From Mesorhizobium ciceri WSM4083 (GTDB lineage Bacteria > Pseudomonadota > Alphaproteobacteria > Rhizobiales > Rhizobiaceae), in contig NZ_JAFG01000008.1 in assembly GCF_000519305.1 (NCBI RefSeq), forward strand, positions 1 to 64,000: 64,000 nucleotides of DNA. Reading direction: 5' to 3'. A program made the translations under genes and the position numbers. Positions 33,215-41,573 of this stretch are shown piece by piece; position 1 is the first letter of the stretch; each line of letters starts with the position of its first letter. The notes under the pieces were generated by a model, which saw nothing but the letters and a program-made list of their open reading frames with translations, was not told the DNA's origin and did no database searches.

Positions 33215-34276
33215 ATGGCTTTCCGCCTTTTTGTTCCCATTCTTGCCGGCGCGACGCTGCGCGAGCGTCTCGTCGCTTGTATCGGCGCGACGATCGGCAT
33301 TGCGCTCACCGGCGTGATCGCCAGCCTTGTGCTCGGCAACGGCCCGCATGTGCCGCTGCTGGTGGCGCCGATGGGGGCGTCGGCGGTGCTGCTGTTCGCC
33401 GTGCCCGCCAGTCCGCTGGCGCAGCCATGGTCGATCATCGGCGGCAACACGATATCGGCACTGGTCGGCGTGATCGTGGCGCATTTCATCCACGAAACCG
33501 CCCTTGCCAGCGGCATCGCGGTGGCACTGGCCATCGCCGCCATGTCGTTCACGCGCTGCCTGCATCCGCCGGGCGGAGCGGCCGCGCTGACCGCAGTGCT
33601 GGGAGGGCCTGCCGTCATCAGCGCCGGCTTCCTGTTTCCATTTGTGCCGGTGGCGCTGAACTCGATCCTGCTGGTGGCGCTCGGCTATGGCTTCCACAGG
33701 CTGGCCCGGCGCAATTATCCGCATGTACCGGTTGCAGCGCCGGCGAACAGCCACGGCACCGGCGATCCGCCGGCGCAACTGCGCGTCGGCTTCCGCTCCG
33801 AAGACATCGATGCCGCACTTGGCGCACTCGACGAGACGTTCGATATCGATCGCAACGATCTCGACCGGCTGCTGCGGCAGGTCGAATTGCAGGCGATGGT
33901 GCGCGCGCACAAGACCCTTCTGTGCGAGGACATCATGTCGCGCGATGTGATCTCGGTCGATGCTCACACCTCCACCGAGGCGGCGCGCCAATTGCTGCTT
34001 GACCACAACATCCGGACCCTGCCGGTCGTCAATGCGGAGGCCAGGTTGGCAGGCACCGTAGGGTTGCGCGAACTCACCCAGGCCTCCGGGACGGTCGGAT
34101 CCGTTATATCGCCCGCGGCAACAGCCGCCGCCGGCTTCGCCGCCATGGGCCTGCTGCCCGTGCTCACCGACGGCCGCAGCCACGCCGTCATCATCGTCGA
34201 CGACGACAAGCGGATTCTCGGGCTGATCACCCAGACCGATCTGTTGGCGGCCACGGCGCGCCTGCAGGCTGCCTGA
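33215..34276 (+). CDS. HPP-family membrane protein with C-terminal CBS pair
   Basis: 353 residues. The N-terminal half has four membrane helices with VPLLVAPMGASAVLLFAVPA, SPLAQPW and RCLHPPGGAAALTAVLGG, the HPP signature (nitrite-transport-related family in plants and cyanobacteria). The C-terminal half holds two CBS motifs (EDIMSRDVISVDAHTSTEAA then LPVVNAEARLAGTVG, and a second near VLTDGRSHAVIIVDDDKRIL), likely adenylate-sensing. The start at MAFRLFVP is chosen because the upstream 35 codons are not conserved; the ribosome site is poor. Confidence 0.87.
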   Translation: MAFRLFVPILAGATLRERLVACIGATIGIALTGVIASLVLGNGPHVPLLVAPMGASAVLLFAVPASPLAQPWSIIGGNTISALVGVIVAHFIHETALASGIAVALAIAAMSFTRCLHPPGGAAALTAVLGGPAVISAGFLFPFVPVALNSILLVALGYGFHRLARRNYPHVPVAAPANSHGTGDPPAQLRVGFRSEDIDAALGALDETFDIDRNDLDRLLRQVELQAMVRAHKTLLCEDIMSRDVISVDAHTSTEAARQLLLDHNIRTLPVVNAEARLAGTVGLRELTQASGTVGSVISPAATAAAGFAAMGLLPVLTDGRSHAVIIVDDDKRILGLITQTDLLAATARLQAA

Positions 34277-34339
34277 CAAAGTCTAACAGCCCAGAAGCCT
34301 GGTGCGCGGGCGGAGGCTAAGGCGCCAGCCAAGGCCGTG

Positions 34340-35200
34340 CTATGGCGACACGAACCGATCCTGTCGCCGTGCGGTCCTGCGCGCCTCGCCGGGGCGCGCG
34401 ATATGCGTCCACGAGCCGTCATAGCCTGGCTCGCGGCGTGCGATCCAGGCATTCAGCCCTTCGCGCAGATCAGCGGTCGGGGCCATGCGGGCGAATTGCT
34501 CGGCCTCGACCAGCAAACCTTCGGCGATGCTCTGGTTGAGGCCGCGCGCCACTGCCGTGAGGATGCCGGCAATCGCCAGATCGGAGTGCCGCAGGATACG
34601 CCTGGCCAAGCCGATCGCGGCCGGTATCAACTCCGCATGCGGCACAACCTCGTTGACGAGACCCAGCTCAAGCGCCCGCGGCGGCGCGAACCAGTCGCCG
34701 GTCAACAGCAGTTCGAGGGCCCGCTTGCGCCCGGCGAGCCTGGGCAGGCGCTGCGTTCCGCCAAAGGTCGGCGGCATTGCCAAGTTGATTTCCGGCTTGG
34801 CGAACAAAGCGCGGTCACTGGCGATAGCCAGCGGCACCGCCTCGGTGATTTCGCAGCCGCCACCAAAGGCAATGCCGTTGACGGCCGCGATGATGGGCTT
34901 GCGAAACGCTTCCAGCCTCGCCGTCAGCCGCTGTCCGCGCATGACGAAGTCCCGCATCGCGACATCGACGCCAAGCGCCACGCTGGCCGAGAACTCGTGA
35001 ATGTCGCCGCCCGCCGAAAACGCCCGCTCCCCTGCTCCGGTGAGAATGATCGCGCGGACGCTGTCATCGACTTCAATGTCGTCAAGGACCGCAAGCAGGC
35101 GATCGATCAGGGCATAGTTCAACGCGTTGAGTTTTTCCGGCCGGTTGAGGGTGAGGATGGCAATCCCATCCCTGGTTTCGTTGAAGACAAGATCTGTCAT
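34340..35200 (-). CDS. Enoyl-CoA hydratase/isomerase family protein
   Basis: 286 residues. The crotonase fold is shown by TRDGIAILTLNRPEKLNALN, oxyanion site AFSAGGDIHEF and AVNGIAFGGGCEIT, then INLAMPPTFGGTQRLPRLAG. In the second active-site position the expected Glu is not obvious (MPPTFGG), so the reaction (hydratase, isomerase or other crotonase chemistry) is unclear. The C-terminus after TADLREGLNAW ends in an Arg-rich tail. It is divergent from a TetR gene with an operator between. Confidence 0.88.
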   Translation of the reverse strand: MTDLVFNETRDGIAILTLNRPEKLNALNYALIDRLLAVLDDIEVDDSVRAIILTGAGERAFSAGGDIHEFSASVALGVDVAMRDFVMRGQRLTARLEAFRKPIIAAVNGIAFGGGCEITEAVPLAIASDRALFAKPEINLAMPPTFGGTQRLPRLAGRKRALELLLTGDWFAPPRALELGLVNEVVPHAELIPAAIGLARRILRHSDLAIAGILTAVARGLNQSIAEGLLVEAEQFARMAPTADLREGLNAWIARREPGYDGSWTHIARPGEARRTARRQDRFVSP

Positions 35201-35258
35201 TTGGCTCTTCCTTCTCCATCATGCTCATGGCTGGAAGACTATGCCCTTTGTCGCTTGT

Positions 35259-35280
35259 GTATATTCACTAGTCAGTATAC
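35259..35280. promoter_or_regulatory. Probable TetR operator
   Basis: The 22-bp near-perfect palindrome GTATA-ttc-ACTAGT-cag-TATAC is centred between the divergent enoyl-CoA hydratase and TetR genes. It is 9 bp from the TetR start, so binding should block that gene and probably its neighbour. Confidence 0.65.
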
Positions 35281-35288
35281 ATGAGGTC

Positions 35289-35876
35289 ATGCCTGACACG
35301 CAAAGCCCTACCCGCAAACGCATTGTCGAGGCCGCCACCAGGCTCTTCTATGCCGAAGGAATCGGTCGTGTCAGCGTCGATGCCGTCGCCGAGGAAGCGG
35401 GCCTCACCAAGCGCACGCTCTACTACCATTTCAAGAGCAAGGACGACCTGATCGCCGCCTATCTCGATGGCCGCGACCAACCCAATCTGAAGCGGATGGC
35501 CGGCTGGTTCGATGCCGCCGAAGGCGGCGCGGATCGCAAGGTCGAGGCGATCTTCACCAATCTGGCGAGGTCCGCTCGCCACCCGAAATGGAAAGGATGC
35601 GGCTTCCTGCGCACGGCCGCCGAACTCGCCTCGATGCCGGGACATCCAGCGGTCAAGGTCGGCGCACGGCACAAGCTGAATTTCGAAACATGGCTGGCCG
35701 GCGCCTTGTCGGACCACGGCGTCGCGGAGCCGCAAACCCTGGCACGCGAGATCGTGGTTTTGATCGACGGCTGCTTTTCGATCATGCTGATCCACCGCAA
35801 CCCCGATTACATCGAGGCCGCCGGCCGCGCCGCGGCGACGCTGGTGCGGGCACGAATTTCAGGCAGTCAGGTCTAA
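35289..35876 (+). CDS. TetR/AcrR-family transcriptional regulator
   Basis: 195 residues. The helix-turn-helix is TRKRIVEAATRLFYAEGIGR then SVDAVAEEAGLTKRTLYYHF. The ATG at 35289 (MPDTQSP) follows GAGGTC; the longer frame is antisense to the enoyl-CoA hydratase gene. The C-terminal half has KGCGFLRTAAELASMPGHPA, typical of regulators of small inducers. Likely represses itself and the divergent hydratase gene. Confidence 0.87.
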   Translation: MPDTQSPTRKRIVEAATRLFYAEGIGRVSVDAVAEEAGLTKRTLYYHFKSKDDLIAAYLDGRDQPNLKRMAGWFDAAEGGADRKVEAIFTNLARSARHPKWKGCGFLRTAAELASMPGHPAVKVGARHKLNFETWLAGALSDHGVAEPQTLAREIVVLIDGCFSIMLIHRNPDYIEAAGRAAATLVRARISGSQV

Positions 35877-35952
35877 AGCGCGACGCGCTTTAAGCCTTTG
35901 GTTTTATGCATGTCGTTGCCCCAAAACCGGGGCACTTTTGGGCGACATGCAT
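35875..35952. repeat. Dispersed rhizobial palindrome
   Basis: AAAGCGCG-a-CGCGCTTT (35875-35891) is followed by ATGCATGTCG (35906-35915) and its perfect mirror CGACATGCAT (35943-35952), with CCAAAACCGGGG inside. This composite motif is one of the commonest intergenic elements in Mesorhizobium and related genomes. It fills the gap between TetR and the permease and touches both stop codons. Confidence 0.8.
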
Positions 35953-37178
35953 TAGAACCCAAACGCCAGCCATGCGGTGCCGGCGGCCAGCGTTATCAGC
36001 GTCAACGGCAAGCCGACCTTGAAAAAAGCGCCGAACGACAGCGTCGTACCGGCGGCCCGTGCCTGTTCGGCGACGATCAGGTTGGCGACCGAACCCAGCA
36101 GCGTGAAGTTGCCGGCCAGTGTCGAACTCATGGCGACGACCAGCCAGGCGCGATCGGGGTTTTCCAGGCCGGGTATGAAGGGCCGGAGCGCCAGCACGGC
36201 CGGCACATTGCTCATGATGTTGGAGAGCACCGCGGTGAAACCGGACAGCCGCCAGACGTCGTCCAGCCCGAGGTTCTTGGCCGAAGCGATCATGTCGGGC
36301 GAAAGAAGCGTCTTTTCGGCGCCGGCGACGACCACGAACAGACCAGCGAACATGAACAGCAACGGACCGTCGATCTCGCGGTAGATGCGTTCGGGCTTGA
36401 TCGCCCGGGTGAGCAAGAGGATGGCACCGCCGATGAGTGCGGCCTTGGCGACGGGCACGCCGGCGAAGAAGGCAATTGCCAGCCCGATGCAGACCACCAC
36501 CGCCTTCAGCACCTGCCCCTTGTGCATGCGGCCACGCGACACCTCTGGCGTCAGTTGCACGGTGCGGACGAATTCTGCCCGGTAGACGATACGGATGATG
36601 ACAACGACCGCGACAAGGCCGAACAGGGCGACCGGAGCCAGCGCTGCCGAAAAGGCCGGATAGGAAATGCCCGACAGCGCGCCGATGACCATGTTTTGCG
36701 GATTGCCGGTGATGGTGGCGACGCTGCCGCAATTCGACGCGGTGGCGGTGGCGATCAGGTAGGGGATCGGGTTGCGCTTGATCACACGGGTGACATGGAC
36801 GACGATCGGCGCCATGACGAGGCAGATGGCGTCGTTGACCAGGAAGGCCGACAACACGCCGGTCAGCAGCGTCACCATCACCAAGAGCATGAAGGGCGCG
36901 TGCGCGTGCTCGATGGCGACGGCGCCCAGGCCGCGAAAGGCGCCTGACACTTTCAGATGCGCCACCACGATCATCATGCCGAGCAGAAGCGTGATGGTGT
37001 CGAAATTGATCGCCCGGTAGGCATCCTCCATGCTGAGCGCGCCGATGGCGATCATCGCGGCGCCGCCGAGAAGCGCGATCCCCGCCCGGTCGAGGCGCAG
37101 GCCGGGGATGCGGCCAATGGCGACACCGGCGTAAGTCAGGATCAGGATCAGCAGTGCCGCCGCGCCGATAAGTGTCAT
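35952..37178 (-). CDS. Anion permease (ArsB/NhaD, SLC13-type)
   Basis: 408 residues with about ten membrane helices. MAPIVVHVTRVIKRN and SNCGSVATITGNPQNMVIG match the conserved ion-transporter half-repeat, with the paired motif AMSSTLAGNFTLLGSVANL in the second half. Family members move dicarboxylates, arsenite or Na+/H+; the substrate cannot be fixed. The start at MTLIGAAALLI (37178) is chosen because the upstream 35 codons are Cys/Arg-rich and non-membrane. Confidence 0.87.
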   Translation of the reverse strand: MTLIGAAALLILILTYAGVAIGRIPGLRLDRAGIALLGGAAMIAIGALSMEDAYRAINFDTITLLLGMMIVVAHLKVSGAFRGLGAVAIEHAHAPFMLLVMVTLLTGVLSAFLVNDAICLVMAPIVVHVTRVIKRNPIPYLIATATASNCGSVATITGNPQNMVIGALSGISYPAFSAALAPVALFGLVAVVVIIRIVYRAEFVRTVQLTPEVSRGRMHKGQVLKAVVVCIGLAIAFFAGVPVAKAALIGGAILLLTRAIKPERIYREIDGPLLFMFAGLFVVVAGAEKTLLSPDMIASAKNLGLDDVWRLSGFTAVLSNIMSNVPAVLALRPFIPGLENPDRAWLVVAMSSTLAGNFTLLGSVANLIVAEQARAAGTTLSFGAFFKVGLPLTLITLAAGTAWLAFGF

Positions 37179-37312
37179 GCGAAGAAGGCCCTGCCCGATC
37201 CATCCAGCCCCGTCGGGGCACCGGGCACCACATTTAGCGTGATATCGGCAAAGCGAAAGCGCCGTTTGCGCGATAGGCTGCACAAATCAGCGTGCTGTGC
37301 CCAAGGTTCTTG

Positions 37313-38101
37313 TCAATGCACGGTGGCGGCGCTGAGCGGAGGTACCGGAGTGGCGCCCGCCGGATCGAAGCTGACTTGATCGCGTCCGTTCGACTTGGCC
37401 GTGTAAAGCCTTTTGTCGGCAGCGGAGAAGATTTCCTCATAGGTGATCGGGCCGGTAAAGCTTGTGCCGCCGATGCTGACGGAAAGCGGACAAGGCCTGC
37501 CGCCGGGTGAGAATTCCATCTCCCTGATACGCCGGCGGATGCTTTCGGCAACCACCCAGGATTGCGAGGGATCCACGCCGGGCAGAAACACGCCGAATTC
37601 TTCGCCGCCGATGCGGCCGACGATATCGCCGCCACGCAGTTGCCCTTTGATCGCCTGCGCTATCAGTTTGAGCGCCTGATCGCCGCAATCATGGCCCAGC
37701 CGGTCATTGATCGACTTGAAGTGGTCGGCGTCGATGATCAGCAGCGCCCCCGAGCGGGTCTGCTCCTGCTTGCGGGTCTGCTCGAGATAGGCTTCGACCA
37801 GCATCGAGAAGGCGCCACGGTTCAGCACCGCCGTCAGGCTGTCGGTCGCGGCGATGATACTGAGATCGCGCTGCGCGATGGCCAGCTGGCGAATCTTCCA
37901 CATCAGGAAAAACAGAAACGAGCCGCCCAGCACCAAAGGCAGCATCAGGTCGGTCATCTGCGCCCGCCACACGGCCTCGGGCGAAAGATAGGGAAAATTG
38001 AAGGAATCGACGAAGAACGCGACGGCGATGAAGAATGCCGTACCGACTACCGTGACAGCGATCACCCTGCCCCAGCTCGTCGGCGACAGATCGAGCTTCA
38101 T
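37313..38101 (-). CDS. Diguanylate cyclase (GGDEF domain)
   Basis: 262 residues. Two N-terminal membrane segments (VIAVTVVGTAFFIAVAFFVD and LPLVLGGSFLFFLMWKI) are followed by a coiled linker and one GGDEF domain: DSLTAVLNRGAFSMLV, then ADHFKSINDRLGHDCGD and GRIGGEEFGVFLPG. The A-site is GGEEF, an active variant. Makes cyclic di-GMP at the membrane. No EAL domain and no obvious RxxD I-site. The ATG at 38101 has GGAG upstream; a TTG nine bases earlier is in frame. Confidence 0.92.
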   Translation of the reverse strand: MKLDLSPTSWGRVIAVTVVGTAFFIAVAFFVDSFNFPYLSPEAVWRAQMTDLMLPLVLGGSFLFFLMWKIRQLAIAQRDLSIIAATDSLTAVLNRGAFSMLVEAYLEQTRKQEQTRSGALLIIDADHFKSINDRLGHDCGDQALKLIAQAIKGQLRGGDIVGRIGGEEFGVFLPGVDPSQSWVVAESIRRRIREMEFSPGGRPCPLSVSIGGTSFTGPITYEEIFSAADKRLYTAKSNGRDQVSFDPAGATPVPPLSAATVH

Positions 38102-38128
38102 CGCGTTCAACTCCGTTAGCCGTCGCTA

Positions 38129-38357
38129 CTATGACGCACCAACCCAAACAAATTGATAAGACTTTCCCTCCAATTCGATGTCGGGCGGCGGAATCAAACC
38201 ACAGGCCAGCCAGCCCCTGTCGATGACTTGCGACAGATGCTTGCGCAGACGCCACAAGACGGCCGCCGGAAAGCGGCCATCCTGTTTCAGAGCTTGAAGG
38301 CGTGGGCCATTGCCGGCCGAGCGAGGGCAAAACGGCGCGAAGCCAGACCGCCCGTCG
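38129..38357. other. Gap upstream of the diguanylate cyclase
   Basis: One minus-strand frame, about 38338 to 38129, reads RLQALKQDGRFPAAVLWRLR ... IPPPDIELEGKSYQFVWVG without a clear start or ribosome site. It looks protein-like and may be a gene remnant, but this is not certain. Confidence 0.3.
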
Positions 38358-38579
38358 TCAGTTGAGCGTCGGTTCACCCAGCGCATCGACGACAAAGGAT
38401 GCCGCGATCAGGTCGTCGGCATCGAGACGCAGGGAGCCTCCGTCGCCTCCCATGGCTGAAGCCACTTTTTGAAAGGTCTTCATTTCGTATTCCGTGATCC
38501 GGGCGTCCTGCATCCTGGCCTTGAGATCGGCGATTCGCCGATCCAGAGCCGAAGATATCCCTATTTCTCGCTTCGACAT
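38358..38579 (-). CDS. Hypothetical protein (73 aa)
   Basis: Starts MSKREIGISSALDRRIADLK with GGGGAGGAG before it, then KARMQDARITEYEMKTFQKV. It has an amphipathic N-terminal helix and an acidic C-terminus (DADDLIAASFVVDALG). No domain recognised. The gap 38580-38885 upstream contains no other convincing gene. Confidence 0.55.
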   Translation of the reverse strand: MSKREIGISSALDRRIADLKARMQDARITEYEMKTFQKVASAMGGDGGSLRLDADDLIAASFVVDALGEPTLN

Positions 38580-38885
38580 GGCAACACTCCTCCCCACCCT
38601 TGTTTGCCTCCCGCCTGTCCACTTTTATATGAGGGTCCGCGAATACAGCGGGCCGAACGCGCCGTGCGCGGGAAGGTTCCGGAAAGGCCGGGTAACGAAA
38701 TAATACGCAGCGCCGGGCGGCTGCCCGAGCCATGCCAGATCCTCATCATCGAACAGAGTTGAATGGCTTGCGGTATCTGCCGCTGTCGGGGCCTCCGCGG
38801 CATGGAGAAAGCTGATTCCACGATTTTGCTATATCAGGCCCAGCTAATCCTTGACGCCGGCAGATGCCGCCCCAGAATCAGAGGC

Positions 38886-39173
38886 ATGGCAACAAAAGTC
38901 GGCGACGAGGTGGCGGTCATGGCGACGGTGCTGAAGCGCGTCACGGAAGACCGCGTCAGCGTGTCGGTCCCCGTTTACAATTTTCCACATTCGGTCGCTG
39001 ATCCGGCGACCAGGCTGACCAGGGGCCAGCAGATGGAATTCTCCGGCGACGTTACGCGGATCGACGGCGACAAGATCGCGGTGTCGCTCGGGACAATGGT
39101 CATGGTGAATCCGGACAAGGTGCGCCTGGTGCAAAGTCACGTTCCGCCGAAGCGAAGGGGTCTCAGGATGTGA
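38886..39173 (+). CDS. Hypothetical beta-rich protein (95 aa)
   Basis: MATKVGDEVAVMATVLKRVT then DRVSVSVPVYNFPHSV and FSGDVTRIDGDKIAVSLGTM. The alternation of Val/Gly and charged residues suggests a small beta-barrel, SH3- or OB-like. The frame is open further upstream, but the conserved-looking part begins here. It overlaps the following XRE gene by GTGA, so the two are coupled. Confidence 0.6.
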   Translation: MATKVGDEVAVMATVLKRVTEDRVSVSVPVYNFPHSVADPATRLTRGQQMEFSGDVTRIDGDKIAVSLGTMVMVNPDKVRLVQSHVPPKRRGLRM

Positions 39174-39451
39174 ACAAGCGAAGCTCCACCGGCTCAGGGA
39201 TCCAACCCCTTACGTCCCAGCAGTGCAGATCTGCACGAGCGATGCTGAAGTGGTCGCAGGTGCGACTCGCCGCGAAGTGCGGCCTTAGCGAAGGAACGAT
39301 TGGCAGTTTTGAAAGCGGACGAAGGGTTCCGAGTTCGGCCAAGCTGGCAGCCATCCGTCGAGGGTTGGAGGCTGCGGGCGTGGTTTTCATCGATCAGAAG
39401 GCAGCAGTGACCAAGAGCGGTCCGCCTCGTCAAACTATGGGTGGAACATAA
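39170..39451 (+). CDS. XRE-family helix-turn-helix protein
   Basis: 93 residues. CRSARAMLKWSQVRLAAKCG then LSEGTIGSFESGRRVPSSAK is a complete lambda-Cro/C1-type helix-turn-helix, followed by LEAAGVVFID, the usual end of short rhizobial XRE proteins. The start is GTG overlapping the upstream stop. It lies 400 bp from the prophage attachment site, but is on the host side. Single-domain and DNA-binding; target unknown. Confidence 0.8.
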   Translation: MNKRSSTGSGIQPLTSQQCRSARAMLKWSQVRLAAKCGLSEGTIGSFESGRRVPSSAKLAAIRRGLEAAGVVFIDQKAAVTKSGPPRQTMGGT

Positions 39452-39490
39452 TTTAGATAGCGCTGTTAGATCCCAAACGGGAGGCGCGCG

Positions 39491-39766
39491 ATGTTCAAAC
39501 GTGAAATCGGCATTGTTTCGGACTGGTCGAAATTGGTGGCGGACGATCCCCTGATCGCCGCCGATATAGCCCAGCGTTTTTCTGTGCGAGCTTGCAATGA
39601 CAACGCTCCCGCCGACGTCCCGTGGCCCGGCACCGAAATGGTTCGAGGTCCCGACCTTGCCGGCCTCGCAACACCGACCGAGTATCCTCGGCCGATCGTG
39701 CTTCTGGCGACGATCTATGTGTCGACGGTCCTGGGGGTAACGCTGCTTCTGGCCGCGGCGGTTTGA
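39491..39766 (+). CDS. Hypothetical membrane-anchored protein (91 aa)
   Basis: Starts MFKREIGIVSDWSKLVADDP behind GGGAGGCGCG. Its only hydrophobic segment is at the C-terminus (PIVLLATIYVSTVLGVTLLL), giving a tail-anchored topology. No family recognised. It is the last clear host gene before the tRNA fragment. Confidence 0.55.
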   Translation: MFKREIGIVSDWSKLVADDPLIAADIAQRFSVRACNDNAPADVPWPGTEMVRGPDLAGLATPTEYPRPIVLLATIYVSTVLGVTLLLAAAV

Positions 39767-39853
39767 GCGCACGAGGCCTGATGCCGCTCTCTGAAAGCCC
39801 ATGTCTCCGGTATAAACCGTAACCTATGTGTCCGGAACGGACCCGAAAGGCTT

Positions 39854-39902
39854 TGGCGATCCCGACAGGATTCGAACCTGTGACCATCGGCTTAGAAGGC
39901 CG
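39854..39902 (-). tRNA. tRNA-Arg(TCT) 3' fragment, prophage attachment site
   Basis: On the minus strand the sequence runs through CCTTCTAAGCCG (anticodon TCT in a CTTCTAA loop), ACAGGTTCGAATCCTGT (T arm) and ends in CGGGATCGCCA with encoded CCA. The acceptor 5' strand, the D arm and the 5' anticodon stem are missing. A displaced 3' tRNA end is the usual scar of integrase-mediated insertion. The CCA side faces the host genes, and the truncated side faces the phage genes, so the intact tRNA should lie beyond the right end of the window. Confidence 0.85.
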
Positions 39903-40002
39903 AAAGAAATTGAGAGTTTCCACCGATAGTTCCGACTTTGCGCAGGTGCTAACATGCGGAACATAGCGCGAAACTTGGAACCACGTTTGCATCATCGTGC
40001 AA

Positions 40003-40320
40003 CTAGCGCCCCTCCTCCCGCCACACCGGAACGCGCTGGATCTTGATCGCCACCAGGCGGCGGATGCGCAGGCCGACGGCTTCCTTGCCGGTCGGCACAA
40101 AGGCTTCGACGTCGAGGTAGCCGTGATCGGCGGCGTTCTCGCATTTCATCCGGTACATCAGCGAATCGACGTCGACGTCGCCAAAGATCTGGATCAGGTC
40201 GGACGGGAAATAATTGTGGCTGCGCTTGCAGTAGCGGCAGCGCACGCGCACCAGGCGCAGGCTGTCGTTCAGGTTCGACAGCGGATAATCGCGATGCTTC
40301 GGGGCATATTGTTCCGGCAT
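40003..40320 (-). CDS. Phage zinc-ribbon-like protein (105 aa)
   Basis: MPEQYAPKHRDYPLSNLNDS then VRVRCRYCKRSHNYFPSDLI. A CxxC pair followed by Cys and His (KCENAADHGYL) suggests a zinc site. C-terminal end is basic. Start at 40320 chosen at MPEQY; no strong ribosome site. It lies directly inside the att fragment, downstream of the ligase gene. Confidence 0.6.
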   Translation of the reverse strand: MPEQYAPKHRDYPLSNLNDSLRLVRVRCRYCKRSHNYFPSDLIQIFGDVDVDSLMYRMKCENAADHGYLDVEAFVPTGKEAVGLRIRRLVAIKIQRVPVWREEGR

Positions 40321-40351
40321 GAGAACGAAATAGGAACAACCGTCAAGGCCG

Positions 40352-41239
40352 TCAATCCTCCTCGCGGAAATCCTGCACCGAGGCGTGGCGCAGCTTGGGC
40401 TCGCCGCGCAGCGTTCGCACGGTGCCGATGATGCCGGGCTTGACCCATTCGACGTCAGGCGAGATTTGCGCCGTGGGAACACCGTGCGGCGGCGTTGCCT
40501 TGGCCTTCCGCACGCGCTTCCAGAGGCGGTCCTTGATCGCGTCCGTCGTGGCGATCACGGCCTTGCCGACATATTTGCCGTCCCGCGCGAACAGCCCCTC
40601 GGTCCACTCGCCGGTTTTTCGCTTGATGCCGATCAGATCGAAGTCGCCGATGTCCCAGCATTTGATTTTCAGCCAGGCTTCATCCTTGGCGCCGCTGCGG
40701 TAAGGGCTCGACCTGCGCTTCGATACCATACCTTCAAGGCCCATCTTCTCAGCCGCCTCGTAGAAGTCGGCGCCGCCGCCCTCGACGTGCTGGCTGTACT
40801 GGATGATGCCCTTGGCCGGCTTGACCAGATCCCACAGGATGGCCTTGCGCTCGATCGCCGGCCGGGGTCGCAGATCTTCGCCGTCCAGATACAGGATGTC
40901 GAAGGCGACGAAGGCGAGCAGCTCGGCATTCCAGGCCATGCGCGAATGCATCGCGTGGAAGTTCGGCCGGCCGTCCGGCTCGGGCGCGATCATCTCGCCG
41001 TCGAGGATGAAGGATTTTGCTTTCAGCTGCTCGGCCGCGGTAACGATAGGCCAGTAGCGCTTCGACCAATCGATGCCGGTGCGGGTGAAGGCCCGGGCAC
41101 CGGCCCAGTCGAGGATGATCTGGGTGCGGAAGCCATCATATTTGATTTCGTGCAGCCAGTCGTCGCTGACCGGCGGCTCCAGCACCAGGACGGGTTCCTG
41201 CGGCTTGATGAACTTCAGCCGGTCTGCGGCGTTACCCAT
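40352..41239 (-). CDS. ATP-dependent DNA ligase (LigD-type ligase domain)
   Basis: 295 residues. The nucleotidyltransferase motif I is HEIKYDGFRTQIIL with Lys as the adenylation site, and later motifs FILDGEMIAPEPDG, AFDILYLDGEDLR, LEGMVSKRRSSPYRSG and WLKIKC are all present. An OB-fold follows (FDLIGIKRKTGEWTEGLFAR). Length matches the single ligase domain of LigD-type proteins without polymerase or nuclease. It seals nicks; in a phage it may serve replication or end repair. Confidence 0.9.
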   Translation of the reverse strand: MGNAADRLKFIKPQEPVLVLEPPVSDDWLHEIKYDGFRTQIILDWAGARAFTRTGIDWSKRYWPIVTAAEQLKAKSFILDGEMIAPEPDGRPNFHAMHSRMAWNAELLAFVAFDILYLDGEDLRPRPAIERKAILWDLVKPAKGIIQYSQHVEGGGADFYEAAEKMGLEGMVSKRRSSPYRSGAKDEAWLKIKCWDIGDFDLIGIKRKTGEWTEGLFARDGKYVGKAVIATTDAIKDRLWKRVRKAKATPPHGVPTAQISPDVEWVKPGIIGTVRTLRGEPKLRHASVQDFREED

Positions 41240-41321
41240 GCAACTCGAAACTCCAACTGCCTGACAAGGCGCGATGGTCGGTTTGGTTGCATTTTAGCCG
41301 AATTGAATGTGGAAATGGTTG

Positions 41322-41573
41322 ATGAAGATCGAAGCAAGCGAATGTCGGGCGGCGCTGACGCTGATCCGGCGCACGATCGAGGAACACTGCCCGCCGGGCG
41401 TGCTACCCAGCGAGGAAGCCGTCAACGGGCTTTACGGGCCAGGGTTGATGGACGAGGCGGAGGCTATCTCTGTGGCCATTGTGGTGACGGTGGAGCGGTT
41501 GCAACTTCAGGCAGCGGTGAAGCCGCCGGATCACATGCCGCGCAGCGCGCGCCAGATGTCGGTCCAGAAATAG
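41322..41573 (+). CDS. Hypothetical protein (83 aa)
   Basis: MKIEASECRAALTLIRRTIE then EHCPPGVLPSEEAVNGLYGP and AEAISVAIVVTVERLQLQAA. The start is MKIEA or five codons upstream. The tail overlaps the DUF1515 gene on the other strand by 43 bp. Protein-like composition, but no family; confidence is modest. Confidence 0.4.
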   Translation: MKIEASECRAALTLIRRTIEEHCPPGVLPSEEAVNGLYGPGLMDEAEAISVAIVVTVERLQLQAAVKPPDHMPRSARQMSVQK

